A DNA stretch of 64,000 bases from Populus alba (taxonomy: Eukaryota; Streptophyta; Magnoliopsida; Malpighiales; Salicaceae). Shown in pieces: positions 1 to 12,780 of the stretch. Both the position numbers and the translations under genes were made by a program. The stretch is from positions 14,062,147 to 14,126,146 of the forward strand of contig NC_133297.1 in the NCBI RefSeq assembly GCF_005239225.2, read 5' to 3'. The notes under the pieces are model-generated. The model did no database searches and was not told the origin of the DNA. It saw only the letters and a program-made list of their open reading frames with translations. How positions within the stretch are numbered: position 1 is the first letter of the stretch; the number at the start of each line of letters is the position of its first letter.

Positions 1-838
1 GTAGCTCCAATGATTTTCCAGGACAAAAAAAGTGTGTAGGTAAGCTGAATTCTGATAGAATAAAATCTACTAATATGTTACCCAAACTTAAGACACATTA
101 TAACTCGCATACACTCATTTGCATGTGTGAAGATCAGCCTCCAATTATACATCATGTAGTCCATCTAAGTAGGCTTCCTTTCCATTTCTCAATTGCATAT
201 CTAAATAGCTATATTACATATAATGGTTCCCTCTTGGTGAGGACAGCAATGTATCTTTGTTTTTTAATCCATGACAGTAATGAATAGAACACCTGCCTGC
301 GGTGGAAATCCAAAACTCAAGCTATGGGAGGCATGAAAAACAAGACTTTTTTGGTCTGCAAGAGTCCAACTACCATTTCAGATTTAATTAGGTTCTTCAA
401 GTCTATTCATTGCAGATTTTCTATTTACCACATTAAATTCAAATCTCACTTTTGGCACAGTGAGTTCAAGTAGTATAATTGTTTGGGTTCTTCCATTAAG
501 GTTTTAAACCAGTGGTTGTGATTCCCAGTTTTCTTGGTTATGATTTAGTGTTTTTAGGGTTTTTGATGGCGGTCTGTTGTAGTGGTCCAGATGATGGTTT
601 CTCTTCTTCCTCCTCGACAAATAACCAGCTATGTATAATCAACTTTTGCACAATCAAGTCCACAAAGACACAAATATTTCGAGTCTTCCTCACTTCTCAA
701 GGCTGATTAACCACTCTCGTTCAGACCCTCATTTTTTTATAAAGTATTAGAATTCAAATTTACTAGATTTCCATAAAAAAATCAAGTACTATATAACCAT
801 GAGAGTTGCATCAAAACATTCAAAAGCTATAAAGTTAC

Positions 839-2726
839 CTTCAAAGCATATATTTTCTCCTTCACGATCACAGTCCAACCACAATACCAAATGACTGCAA
901 CCACGAGCTTCTTGACTTAAATGCCTACAAATATGAGCCTGCAACCATGAGCTTCTTGACTTAAATACCTACAAGCATTGAACCTTGGCACCTAGAAACA
1001 GCCAAATTATTCTCTGAAAAGAAGACTTAAACCGTCTACATAAAAAAATTATAAAAAATCACAGTCCACGATACTTGTGTTCTCAATAACTGTTGAGTTC
1101 TACATATATTTGTTTAAAAACAAAAAACTACTCTCTGAGTTGCAACTTGCAAGCAATATAAGAAAGCATTTATTGAAAGACATTATCATAATCACAACGG
1201 ATATTGCATGAATTATAGGAGAAAGCAGTCAATGCACGTGTGAACAAGCACCTAATTGATACACTTGGGTGTGTTTGGCATTGCATTTTGGAAGCGCTTT
1301 TGAAAAAATTTAAATTTTTTTTTCTTTAAAGTAATATGTTTTTGATGTTTTCAGATCATTTTGATATATTGATGTCAAAAATAATTTTAAAAAAATAAAA
1401 ATAAAAAACATTATTTTAATGTGTTTTGGAATGAAAATCACTTTGAAAAGCAACCGCTACCACACTACCAAACACACCCTAAGCATAACTTGATGGATAT
1501 CACATCAAATTTTTACATGCAATGAAAATGTCACATGCACTGTGATTTGAGATCTTCGCACAGACCCATGGATGCAAGTATTATGATTGGCATTTAAACT
1601 CGTAAAGAAACTGCAAATAGATGACAAGAGCCAGCTTGACCTTTGGATTTGCTTCTGTCTTATGAATTGAAGCTTGAAAAAGATCAGCAGGATCAGTGGC
1701 AGCCCAGTCTTGATATTTTGCTGGAAAATCTACACTAAACTTGCATAAGAGGGGAAAGGGGGGGAACACAATAAGTAGTGTGAAATAAGCTATTGTGGCT
1801 AAGATAAGAAATACACTTACAGCTGAACCAAAACAAATTCCATTGAATGCTGATATGTATATAACATGCCATAGATAGCCAACACTCTACTTGTTCACTA
1901 AAAGGAACTGTCATTTAATTGCACATGTTCAATACACTTACGGGCATGGTATCTTCGTTTTTTACCAAACGCCAGAATCATAATCTATCACACGATGCAA
2001 ACAAAATCCCACAATCCTATACTCACAGTGGCGCTCAGCTATGAATATTTATACCTTTTCAACCATTGCCCCTAAGAACTATAAGTAATGGACAATGTCC
2101 AGGAGAAATCCCTAGCTAAGGTAACAGCCAAACCCGGATAACACACCCTATTGATGAAGTTAAGAAAAAATGCATATCTCCAGCACCAAGACATGTCAAT
2201 TTAACAAAAAAATGAAGCAACAAAATGTTAGAAAAACTAACCGAGTCATCCAACAAAAAGCAAACAGGGAACCCTATAACTTTCAACACTCATCACTTTA
2301 CACATAAAGCCAAAACTAATGGATCAGCAGAGCAGGGAGAGAGAAAAAAGGACCTGAAAACATGTCCAGTGACTGAAGTGACTTTAAAGTGTGCAGGAAA
2401 TCCATTAAACATTCCTTCAAATTCATGAACCTCGGTTGTGCCTTTCCTACTATGCATCTGCACCATGCGAATAAACTCGGAAAAAGGAAAAAAAAAAAAA
2501 AAGAAAGAAAGAAAGAAAGCTAGGGTTTGAGAATCAGAAAACAGAGGTAGAGAGTGTCTTTTACTTGGCCGCCGGAGATTGTAGAAGCAATAGATAGAGC
2601 GATGCTAGGTTTCTCTGCAATCTGTCATAAGCAATCATTTCGATAAGAGAGCTTCTTCTTCACTACAAAGTGAGAGATAGAGAGTAAAGTAGTGATGCTT
2701 ACCATGAGCACTTTGGGAGGGGCCAT
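839..2726 (-). CDS. TOP3B: DNA topoisomerase 3-beta, N-terminal part (exons 1-5; continues past the left edge)
   Basis: Type IA topoisomerase that relaxes or decatenates DNA (and RNA in animals) through a transient tyrosine-linked strand break. Coding exons on the minus strand are 2726-2703, 2621-2565, 2457-2354, 1734-1641 and 938-839. All have GT-AG borders and stay in frame for 126 codons. The start is the ATG at 2726, giving MAPPKVLM, followed by [12 protein letters not shown], the first toprim motif with its glutamate at E11. VHEFEGMF and [11 protein letters not shown] follow. Exon 5 carries the metal-binding LDCDREGEN motif (D115, D117, E119). KVLMxAEKPS and VDFPxKY favour the beta rather than the alpha paralogue. 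The catalytic tyrosine and zinc-finger tail would lie left of the window. I found no further exon in 1-838, which I read as intron 5. Intron 4 contains a MITE, and exon 5 has an unusual duplicated acceptor, annotated separately. Family assignment is confident; the organism-specific symbol is by homology. Confidence 0.93.
895..974 (-). repeat. 44-bp-offset tandem duplication spanning the topoisomerase intron 4 / exon 5 junction
   Basis: Positions 895-930 and 939-974 are 36-bp direct repeats with two mismatches, offset by 44 bp. The copy at 895-930 is coding sequence of exon 5. The copy at 939-974 lies in intron 4, and its end supplies the TTGCAG acceptor directly before exon 5. The same TTGCAG also occurs inside the exon in the coding copy. 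Confidence 0.85.
1267..1480. mobile_element. MITE with GGGTGTGTTTGG termini, inside topoisomerase intron 4
   Basis: A roughly 214-bp element begins with GGGTGTGTTTGG and ends with the reverse complement CCAAACACACCC. Between them are an AT-rich core and the subterminal block AGCAACCGCTACCACACTACC. It has no coding capacity. Related copies occur near 3676-4525, 6060-6205, 20124-20293, 26036-26230, 28375-28545, 47120-47600 and 62884-63064. I could not define a convincing target-site duplication, so the superfamily is open; hAT-like or PIF/Harbinger-like are both possible. Confidence 0.75.
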
Positions 2727-2778
2727 TGTTTTCGAACTTGGAATCTCGATTGGTTTAGCAGAGGAAGGACTCTTTCCG

Positions 2779-2786
2779 CTTATATA
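2779..2786 (-). promoter_or_regulatory. Candidate TATA box of the topoisomerase gene
   Basis: On the minus strand the sequence reads TATATAAG, about 53 bp upstream of the ATG at 2726. That would give a very short leader of about 25 nt. Position and sequence fit a plant TATA box; there is no transcript evidence. Confidence 0.4.
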
Positions 2787-3675
2787 CGATCCAGTGACGG
2801 GAGGTGCTTGGTATTGAGGTCAGGTAGTTTTCGTTACTTTGGGTTGGACTTCTGGCGGCAAAACTTGTTTGAGCCCTTTTGCTTTCGTCATAGAATGGCC
2901 CAAAACTAATTTTGAATTTTGCAAACAGGTCCAATGCTTAGAGACCAAGAGGCCTTGGCCCATCTTCTATCTATCTATAGATGAATATTCATAAGAAAAT
3001 CTGACAAAATAGCAGAAAATGTTCTTATATAATAATTCAAAATTAGCTTGTCACCCGCGCTGCGCTATGGGTTTACAATTAATTTCTAACATCATAGAAG
3101 AATATGCTAATGACATTGATATATTTTTAGATATCATAATTTTTTAAAAGTAAACACAAAGATATTGTTGGTGTTTAATAAAATAAATTATAAAATATAT
3201 ATTAATCAATAAACCAATAAAGTATTATTTATATTAATTAAATATTAAAATGAAATGCTAGTTTTTCTTCTTAAAAAAAGAAAATGCTTATGCAAATATT
3301 TAACCTTGACTTTTCTTTTTAATTTAAACTATTTTTATTTTATATTAGAGATTGTGTGTTTTTTTTCAGTGACAAATTATTTTAATTTTCATAAGTACAT
3401 TATGTAAACACGTTTTATTTATATAAAGTATCAAAGAAAAAAATAAGTATAAGTTATAACAATATTTTTTAAATATTATAAATTAAAAAAAAATAACTAT
3501 TATTTAAAAAATTAAGCTCAAAATTTAAAAGAGAGAGAGAGCATTGATAAAAATTTGCATAAAAAATCAATGCAAAATGATATATATATATATATATATA
3601 TATATAAGAGGGTAATAATTAAAATTAAAACTAAAAAAAAAAGTCAGGTATTAGGACTTAGGTGGTATCAGTCTA
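2787..3675. other. Upstream and intergenic AT-rich DNA
   Basis: Upstream region of the minus-strand topoisomerase gene, then AT-rich sequence with a (TA)n microsatellite at about 3580-3606. No coding exon or structured RNA was recognised. Confidence 0.6.
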
Positions 3676-4525
3676 GGTGGTTGTTTGGTAGTGTGGTTGC
3701 GGGTGAGGTCCACCCGCAACCACACTACCAGGTGTTTGGTTAAAGGAAAAAAAAATGTGGTTGCTGATAGGACCCACTAATTTTGGTGGTTGGACCGCAG
3801 GTTGTGAGAAGCACCAAAATGCTGCTTCTCATGCTGACAAGTTATTGTCAACAATGGAGCATGGCTCCACTATGCACTGTTCACGTTTCCAGGTTTTTTT
3901 TTTTTTTTTGAAAAACCATGAAAATGAGTTTAAATTTTTTTATTGTTTTTTTTTAAATTATAATGACGTAGCATTTGTGAAATTTGATCGCAATTCCAAT
4001 TATGTTATTGCCGGGTCCGGACCCAGTTAAAAAAAATTTAGTTTTTATTTTTATTTTTATTTTAATTGTGTTCTATTCAAAAAATTAAAAGGAAATCACT
4101 TGATGACGTAATAAAAGATTCAGTTTTTGTTGTTGCGCACTTAAGAAACCACGAAAAATATAGTCCTTGTTGAATAGATTTCGTATGTGATGACATTGCA
4201 CATAGTGTAATATAATAATAAAAAATATTTGATATCAATATTATTTATTTCATGATGTAATAACAGTAGTTAAATTTACAATATTTAAATTAAAATCATT
4301 AATATTAATATATATATTTTTTAATTATTTTATAACCTCAATTTGAAAAGCATTTTTTTTTTAACCAAACACATTAAACTACTTTTTCTTCGACCTTAAT
4401 TTCAACCACAGTTTTAACCAAACACCTATTTTTTCAAACCAACATCAACTAAAAGTACTTTTTATAAAACAATTTTTTTCAAACCACAACCACAAAAGCT
4501 ACCGCAATACCAAACACACCCTAGG
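3676..4525. mobile_element. Larger MITE-like element with a perfect inverted repeat at its left end
   Basis: The left end near 3676 carries the TGTTTGGTAGTGTGGTTG terminus and the right end at 4470-4523 carries CTACCGCAATACCAAACACACCC, so the two are inverted relatives. The left end contains an extra head-to-head copy: 3686-3705 and 3711-3730 are perfect 20-bp inverted arms with a 5-nt loop. The roughly 750-bp interior has no coding potential that I recognise. The boundaries are approximate. Confidence 0.6.
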
Positions 4526-7130
4526 TATGCTCTCTTGAGGCATGCAAGGGCCTAGATGGAGTGTTGGTTGCTCAAGTTTTTTTTTTCCTCAAAGCGAAAT
4601 GTAATACAACGTTTTATCTATATTTCTCAGTCACTTTAAAAAATCTAACTCTGAGTTTTGAGGTCCTAAAATCCTAATTCTCAACATTTTTTACAAGAAA
4701 TTTTAAATACACTAGATATACAATTTATTTATAAAAAAATATAAAGGAAAAGATTGAAAGATTAATTACAATAACTTCTTTAAAGAATTATAAAGTTAAA
4801 AAAATAATTTTAAAAAATAACTACTATTTTTAAAAAAGTTAAACTACATCATTTTAAAAATAAAAGAGAGAGCATTGATTAAAATTTAAATAAAAACAAA
4901 TTGTGCAAATTAAAAAATATAGGGAAGTATTAATTATTATTTTTAAAAAATAATCAAAATTTAAAGAAATATAAAAGATGATAGGTGTTGTTAGGCTTGA
5001 AAAACCCGTGCACTGTGCTAATTCAAGAGGTCACACGTGTCTAACTAATTCCTTTTTTTATTATTATTATTATTAATGGAGTGGATGATGTTTGTTTTCT
5101 CTAATCTATGAAAAAATCATCCATTATGACAGACAACTTTTTATCCTTTATATTTTTTTTCTAGTAATCTTTGGTGATAAGAAATTCTAGGTCCAAGTTT
5201 TAGAACCCTAAAAACCTATTTTTGTTACTTCTTTTTACCTAAAAATCTAAAAACACCTTAAAAACCTTTACGAACTCATTTTCAATCACAAACCAACCTC
5301 TAATCTCCATCAAACTTTTCTCAACATACCCAACTCATTGACACCAAGATTTTAGGGACTTTCTCTCTCTTCATTTAAATTTAGGGGATTGAAATTTATA
5401 GCAAATGAAATGTTAAAATTTAAAGGGACCATATAATAGATAAACTGAAAAACTAATGAGCAAATTGCAATTTTCCTTGCCAATATAAAATGGGACTTGT
5501 TTTGTTTTTTAATTTTAATTTTTGACTACCGAAGAATTTTTATTTAATAAATTTGATCTTCAATTCAATCTCATAAAATCTCTTAATATTTTGTGTTGGT
5601 GAGAAAATACAAATATAAATAAATATTGACCTATAAAACCACGATAAAATAATTTGGGAGGATTAAGTTGTATTTAAAAAGTTTAAGGATTAAAATGTAA
5701 AAAAAATATCAAGGTTAAAAATTCTCTAAAACACTTTGTATGCATGAGAAAATACAAATATAAAGAAATCTCAACCTATTAACTTATTTATTTATTTATT
5801 TAAATATGAACAATGATCACCAGCCCACACGTTTTAATATATGTAATAATTTTCTATTAACTTATTTATTTATTTGCTTAAAAAATTTAGACTATAAATC
5901 AAGTAAAAAAAAATGTTAAAGATTTTTTGAAGAAAATATTTTAGGGGTGTTGATAAGGAAATCATAACATCAAGATAAGAGATAAATGATGAATTTATAG
6001 TGGAGAAATGATATATTTTTCTCTAATGGTTAACCAAGATTACCTTTGTTTTTGGAGCTGGTCAAATGTTTTTTTAAATAATTTTTTGATTATTTTACGT
6101 GTTAATATAAAAATAAAATTTTTTAAAAATATTTTATTATATTTTAGAGTAAAATGTTCTTTTAAAAGTTACCGCCATCACAATACAAAACACCACCTAA
6201 GTCTCCAGCAAAAACATTTTTCAATTAATTCCCCATTTATTAGCAGTTGCTTAAATAAATTTGTTGCATTATTTTCAATTGATCAAGGCTAATTTTGAAC
6301 AAGTTTACACGTCAAATAATATTAAATCTTTTTTTTTTTGAATTTTCAAGCAACTTTAAACATGCAACTTCATATTAACTTGGTGCATCCAGAGTAATAA
6401 ATCTTCCTGAGTGTTGATGATTAATTATTTGAATAATTTATTTTTGAAAAACATAAACGATGAGCGAAAGGCAACAACCTCCCAGCAACCAAAAAGCGAA
6501 AAGGTCAACATGTGATATAAAACAAATAGATGGCAGCCTCGAGGGACTCCACTCACTTATTATATGCTTTCCTTTTCTTTATATTATCGTTTGTTTGATG
6601 GTATGGAAGAGGTGACTTTAGGATTATATTAATATTCACAACTAATTAAGAACAAAAAAGTATATATTAACAGCAAAAGCTGGGAGGGTTGCCGGCTATA
6701 TGCTTCCATGTAACGATCATCTCTTTTGTATTTAACCCCACAGAATATTCACATGCATTAGGGCATCCTGCTTTTTTTTTTTTTTTTATTATTAATATGA
6801 ATGTTGGGGTCATGATATAAAATTTATAGTAATTTTAAAATTTATAAAACTCAAACGGTTAATTTCTATGAAACAACTTAGTATCTAAGTCAGTTAAGTT
6901 ATGTCCTTTAATATTAAGATAATATTTAAAAAATTTAACAATAATTATTTTAAAAAGTTTTTTCACTCAGTAATATATTAAAATAATATTTTTTTTATTT
7001 TTAAAATATTACTTTTAATATTAGTATGTTAAAATGATATAAAAATACTGAAAAAAAATTAATTTAAAATAAAAAAAATAATTTTTTAAAAAATATCTAT
7101 CTCTTTAGCATATGGAATTTTTTATTCAAG
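4526..7130. other. AT-rich intergenic DNA with fragmentary repeats
   Basis: Long AT-rich stretch. The right half of a MITE of the same family is visible at about 6060-6205, ending in a TTACCGCCATCACAATACAA-type terminus. Short ORFs here have no recognisable similarity and plant-gene codon structure is absent. Confidence 0.6.
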
Positions 7131-7139
7131 TGGACAGTT

Positions 7140-7330
7140 CTACACAATCCATGTCGCTTCCTCTTTGGTTTTACTAGGCTCAAACCCCGAGACACAAGAG
7201 TAATGAGTTGCCATCGGGCCTTGCTTTGCGCATTCCGAGAGGCCAGAGCAAAAAGTCTCCCGCCCACAGTCCGACGGAGGGGGAGGGATGAAAGTCAAGA
7301 CCGCCCACAGGCAAAACAGAAAAAACAATG
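7140..7330. other. Short GC-rich island of unknown origin
   Basis: About 190 bp with clearly higher GC than its surroundings. It is open in one frame on each strand (62 and 70 codons), but neither translation is recognised. It could be a relic exon, a transposon terminus or an organellar insertion; nothing here decides between them. Confidence 0.4.
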
Positions 7331-7599
7331 CAGATTTATGGTTTTCATGATTTTACTTGTTGGCACTCGTAATCTTATATTTTTTTTTAATATAAAATAT
7401 CCAAATTACCTTTAAATTAACATTAGTAATTAATAAAAATATTTTAGTATACCCCTTCTCGTAAAATATTATTTATTTTAATATATTTTTTTTACAATTT
7501 GATTTTTTAAAATAATTTTAATCCTTCAAAATTATATTTATTATAGATTGAATTTCATTATTTTTTTATTTAATTTTAGCAAGGTCATGACAGTCTTCG

Positions 7600-8060
7600 T
7601 GACATGAACCACAAGTTTGCGAATTGACTCGAGTTTTTTTTTTTTAATTAATTTTTTTCTTATTTGTATCCTTCAATATTTGGTTGATTAAGAATTAGAC
7701 TTTGTGATTTGTCTCGGATTAACTTTTTACAAAGTTATCCCCATTTCATGACTCGAGTGACGGGTTCTGCAGATTCACTCTAGTTGACTCGAGTTGTTTT
7801 TTTATGTTCTTTTTTAAAAAAAAATTAATTTCATCTTTCGATACTAGGTTGATTGGAAATTGTGTTTCATAATTTATTTTAATATGTTTTATATTGAGTT
7901 ATCCCGATCTCATAATCCGGTTTGGCAGGTTGACTCCGGTCATTTTGTTTTAATTTTATCCTTTAATATTAGATTTACAGGAAATTAAGCTTCACAATTT
8001 GTTTTGATTTGTTTTCCATAGAGTTATTATAGTCTCATAAGCTTGCATGTAAATAAGTAA
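7600..8060. repeat. Degenerate tandem repeats with TTGACTCGAGTT-type motifs
   Basis: About three diverged copies of a roughly 130-160 bp unit recur. Recognisable parts are the TTGACTCGAGTT motif at about 7624 and 7786, its relative near 7930, and a 'cttt(c/a)aatattrggttgattrgaaatt' core. Relatives appear near 9440-9700. Non-coding and probably transposon-derived. Confidence 0.55.
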
Positions 8061-8236
8061 ATTAACCTGAGTTGATTTAAATAGATAAAAATATATTATC
8101 ATCTCAATATTTATATATAAAAAATATCATATTGAATATTTATTTTTAGTCAAACTAAGTTTTTAACAATCATCCAGGTTACATTTAAACCCGTCAAGTT
8201 GATTATGTTATATATTAAAAAAACATCAACAATGCC

Positions 8237-8852
8237 TAAATGTTTTTTATATTAAAAAAATCTCTTAATCCAACCTACATTATAACACAAACCAATAAAC
8301 ACTATTTAATGAAATATTGAGCTAAGATTTGAGGGCATGCTGGTTTTTTTTTTTTTTTTTATCATGATTCAATGTCATTTTCAAAATGTTCAAGGGTAGA
8401 TTGGTTTTTTCAACTCTTTAGAACAATTAAAATACTTAAATACCCTATGAACAAAAAAAAAAAAAGAGATGGCTTAAGCCTAGGGGCTTTTATGTATTTT
8501 TTTTAATTTTTTTATCAAAGTTAAATTACTCATTACTTAAATACTAAATGTTTTTTATGTTAAAAAACACTCTTAATCCAACCTACATTATAACACAAAC
8601 CTAATAAACACTATTTAATGAAATATTGAGCTAAGATTTTAGGGCATGCTGGTTTTTTTTTATCATGATTCAATGTCATTTTCAAAATGTTCAAGGGTAG
8701 ATTGGTTTTTTTAACTCTTTAGAACAATTAAAATACTTAAATACCCTATGAACAAAAAAAAAAAAAAAAAGAGATGGCTTAAGCCTAGGGGCTTCTATGT
8801 ATTTTTTAATTTTTTTTATCAAAGTTAAATTACTCATTACTTAATTACCTCT
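8237..8852. repeat. Tandem duplication, two copies of about 308 bp
   Basis: 8237-8544 and 8545-8852 are highly similar. Both contain CTTAATCCAACCTACATTAT, GGGCATGCTGG and GGCTTAAGCCTAGGGGCTT. They differ mainly in homopolymer lengths. No coding potential. Confidence 0.85.
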
Positions 8853-9321
8853 AGATTCAAAATTAACAAAACTATCCACGAGGGATGTTTAGGTCTTTTC
8901 AACGTGGTTTTTCTTTTGTTAGGGTTAAGTTTTTCTAAACAACTTGCTAGTGCATACATGGTTGTCTAGCCACCAAATGCAACCTTTTCTAGTAATGTTT
9001 GAAAGGTCTTGGTGAATCCTCCATAATGGGACAACATAAGCACTGAACGCACATTCGGCCTAGTGTCGGTGAATTTCTTTTTTTTCTCTTTTTCTCTTTA
9101 TCCACCTCAAATTCAACGCAATTTCAAGATTTTAGACCAACCCCTTCAATTTTGTATCTTAACATTTGCTTCTTGTCATTTTGATTATTATTCTTTTATA
9201 TTGAAAAATCTACAATATTAAATTATTATTATTTTAATTTCAACCTCTCAATTTTTTTTTTATCTTTTAAAATTTAGTTCTCATTATTTACATTTCTATT
9301 TCTCTTATTTGGGATCAATTT

Positions 9322-9359
<38 letters not shown>

Positions 9360-9977
9360 TGTATAAAATTTAATTGTCTTTGAGTCTTTTTCCTATCAAA
9401 TAATCTGATTCTCATTCATTTAATTGTTTTTTTTTTTTTTTTACTTTGGCAAGTTTTTTAAATTGATTTTTTTTCATGATTTTATCATTCGACATTAAAT
9501 TGATTAAAAATTAAGATTTTTCTATGAACTTGAGTCTATGATTTAACAGGTTATGAGTTTTATAGATTAAACTTCATTGTTTTTATTTTTCTTTGTTTAA
9601 GCTAATTTGTTTTTCATTTTCACCCTTTAATATTTATTTAATTAAAGACTGGGTTTTGTTCTTTATATTTATTTGTTTTCTGTAGAATTTTTTGCTAGTA
9701 TTGAAAATGACCCCAGTTATCTCAAGTCTTTTTATTTGTCATTTTTTGTTGGGTTTTTAGGCTAATTCTTTAAATTGCTATTTGTTTAATTAAAGACAGG
9801 GTTTTCACTTGAACTCTGCTAAAAACATCATGAACAAGGAAACGAAACTCTAGAACAAGGATTTTAAACTAGGCAAGTTTATGTCAATTTAAAGGCACAT
9901 AAACACGTAAAACTATCTTTTAATCAAAAGTACAGGGTTTGATCATCACAATAAACACCTAATCATCACAATTAAAC
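8853..9977. other. AT-rich intergenic DNA with an (AT)n microsatellite
   Basis: Contains an interrupted TA-dinucleotide repeat at 9322-9364 and diverged copies of the 7600-8060 repeat. No gene seen. Confidence 0.55.
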
Positions 9978-10325
9978 TGATTTTATAAAAAATATAAAAT
10001 CAAAGAATCGAAGATCAAAGCCAAGTTTTTAGTGTTTTTAAACCATTATGATCCTAGATTAATGATCAACAAGCTTATACACATGTGTAAAAACCAACAA
10101 TTGATTAAAAAGCCATGTAAAACATAAACCCAATGCAATCTTCAATGGATGATTTTATGAAAAATGCAAAAACAAAGAATCGAAGATCAAAGCCAAGTTT
10201 TCAGTGTTTTTAAACCATTAGGATCCTAGATTAATAATCAACAAGCTTATACACATGTGTAAAAACTAACAATTGATCAAAAAGCCATGTAAAACATAAA
10301 CCTAATGCAATCTTCAATGGATGAA
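9978..10325. repeat. Tandem duplication, two copies of about 172 bp
   Basis: The block containing CAAAGAATCGAAGATCAAAG occurs at 10001 and again at 10173, followed in both copies by the same AACAAGCTTATACACATGTG sequence. Near-identical and non-coding. Confidence 0.85.
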
Positions 10326-10464
10326 TATTAAACCCATAAATCTATAAAACCTAAAAAAGGTTTAAACCCATAAAATACACCAAATCCCAAGGTAAAGGTT
10401 TAAAGCCAATCCAAACAAGTCACATATACTTATACACTTATGCTTAAGCTTTCAAGATCAACAA

Positions 10465-11046
10465 TAAACATGTAAAAATTAAAAATGCATAGGATTCAAA
10501 GCCTGTAACCTACTGTCAATATACAAACATGCACATATGATAATCTTATCAATTAAAAAGTTCATTCAACTCTAAACACAACATCAAAATGTTCTATATG
10601 AACTTCCAAAACCGAACAAAAACACCAAAATGAGCAAGCATTGCTACATGTCTCATTTTTCATATAATCAACAAACCATAACATGTGTTTTTCATGTATA
10701 AAAACAAGTATTTAAGCATCAAAAGCATATCATTAATCATCAATTAAACATCATAAACATGTAAAAATTAAAAATGCATAGGATTCAAAGCCTGTAACCT
10801 ACTGTCAATATACAAACATGCACATATGATAATCTTATCAATTCAAAAGTTCATTCAACTCTAAACACAACATCAAAATGTTTCTATATGAACTTCCAAA
10901 ACCAAACAAAAACACCAAAATGAGCAAGCATTGCTACATGTCTCATTTTTCATATAATCAACAAACCATAACATGTGTTTTTCATGTATAAAAAACAAGT
11001 ATTTAAGCATTAAAAACATATCATTAATCATTAATTAAACATCATA
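10465..11046. repeat. Tandem duplication, two copies of about 289 bp
   Basis: The block beginning CATGTAAAAATTAAAAATGC starts at 10469 and again at 10758. The copies share sequence through ATCATTAATCATYAATTAAA and are nearly identical. Non-coding. Confidence 0.85.
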
Positions 11047-12780
11047 AAACACCAGATTATCAACTAAAACTAACAAAAATATTGCTACTACATTCAAAAA
11101 AACTTGAACATATATATATATATATATAAACAAATCATAACATGGTCGAATCAAATCAAAAGCATCTTGAACAACACTTGAAAAAAAGGTTTAAATCTTA
11201 AAATATAGAGGGGAGGGTATCGTAAATGAGTTCTACCCCTCCACAAGTTGAGTAACTTATCTTTCAAGAGATGATTTCAACTGGTTCTTGTTTGTTTTGC
11301 TTGATTTGAGCAGATTCCAATAGCTTTTTCCAAGTAGCTTTTAACTTCCTTCCGCATAATTTTTTTTTTCTCTTTTCTTCTTTTTTTTATTGTTAGATTG
11401 GTTTCTTTCTGAAGATTCCTTTTATTTTTTATGGCTTTTCTCTCTAGGATCTCCCTAGGATCCCTTTTTGGTGAGCTAAAAAACAACCTTATATATGCTA
11501 ATCAAAACCATAAATGGTAAGACTATGGTGATTTTGTCAAGAGTTTGTTAAAGAAGGTTCTTATCAATTCTTTTTAACCTTGATAGAAAATGTGCATTAT
11601 TTTTTTTTTTTTGTCTTTTTATGAGCTAAACCTATCAAGAGAAGGTAACCATGAAGTCTAAATAATTATAATGGTTTTCCTTTTCAATCATAACTGATTA
11701 AGTGAACTACTTTGAAGAGATCATCGTGATAAACTAGATGTAGACATGGGATTAGAGTGGTTGATCCTTATAGAGGGGATGCATATGTACTATAAGGATT
11801 TAATCGTATATGATTAGGAGGTTTAGAACTCTATATTCATTAATTGGAGGGTAAGCCCTCAATCAAATTAAATATGTCAAATGCTTGGGAGACTGATCAG
11901 GGACAATATATATTGAATTCATTGAGATATATGAGGTATAAATGTGTGATGATGATAACTAATCCATGTAGAGAAGATCTTTCTCACTTGATTGGTAGTG
12001 GTTGAAGCCTCTAAGGTGGTATAAGATACCATGATCAATTGATTGAAGGTAACTCGATCAGCCTTCTTTATTGAAGAAGATAATAAAATAATGAAACACA
12101 ACGTGCCCCTCGGTTTCTTCATTAAAAATGATTGATATGTCGCCTGCTTAAACCTTAAAAATTAGGTTTAAGAATTGAAATTTTATAAATTTTAATTTGG
12201 TTCATGTTGTTTTAATTGTAGCATATACACCTTCGAATGACCTTGGAACTTTTTAATTTTTGCAATGGCATCCCTGAAAACCTTGATTTATCTCTTTTGA
12301 ATTGAGCACCTTTTTCAATTTGTCATTAGTTTTTATTTTGTTCAATATAACCCCTATCAACTATCAAACTTTTAATTTTTTTTTAAATTAACTGTTGATT
12401 TTGATTGATTCCAGTCACTAAACTTGTGTGCCTATTGCACTTTGATCCTTGATTTTGAATTTCTTTAATTTGACCCATAAACTTTGTTTTTATTGCAATT
12501 TCACCATTAATTTCATCCAATTAAACCTGCAAAAATTAAACTTGGTCCTTTAAAGTTCTAATATTCTCAATTAAATTCAAATTAAGCTTTCAAACTTAAT
12601 TTCACCAATTAAACTTTGAAAAACAACGTGCCACTCGGTCCCTTCTTCTCTTATTTATATATGTAGATCCCTCTTCAACTTGTTCTTTCCATTCAAGTTG
12701 CTTTTTTTATTTTTCAACCTTTTTTATTTTTGTATGAAAGAAAAGGATAATTTTGGTTGAACCCAAAACTGAGCTGTGAC
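11047..12780. other. Intergenic DNA without a recognised feature
   Basis: AT-rich, with two short unrecognised ORFs on the minus strand (11277-11486, 11919-12122) that look like chance. It includes pyrimidine-rich tracts and a run of 'cattgcaatttgaccc'-like phrases typical of decayed retrotransposon LTRs, but no element could be bounded. Confidence 0.5.

Noticed and set aside
1..838. Possible next exon of the topoisomerase gene
   Set aside because: I searched the minus strand for the expected VIECTGF/VNEVRRRV-type continuation and saw none. The region is best read as intron 5.
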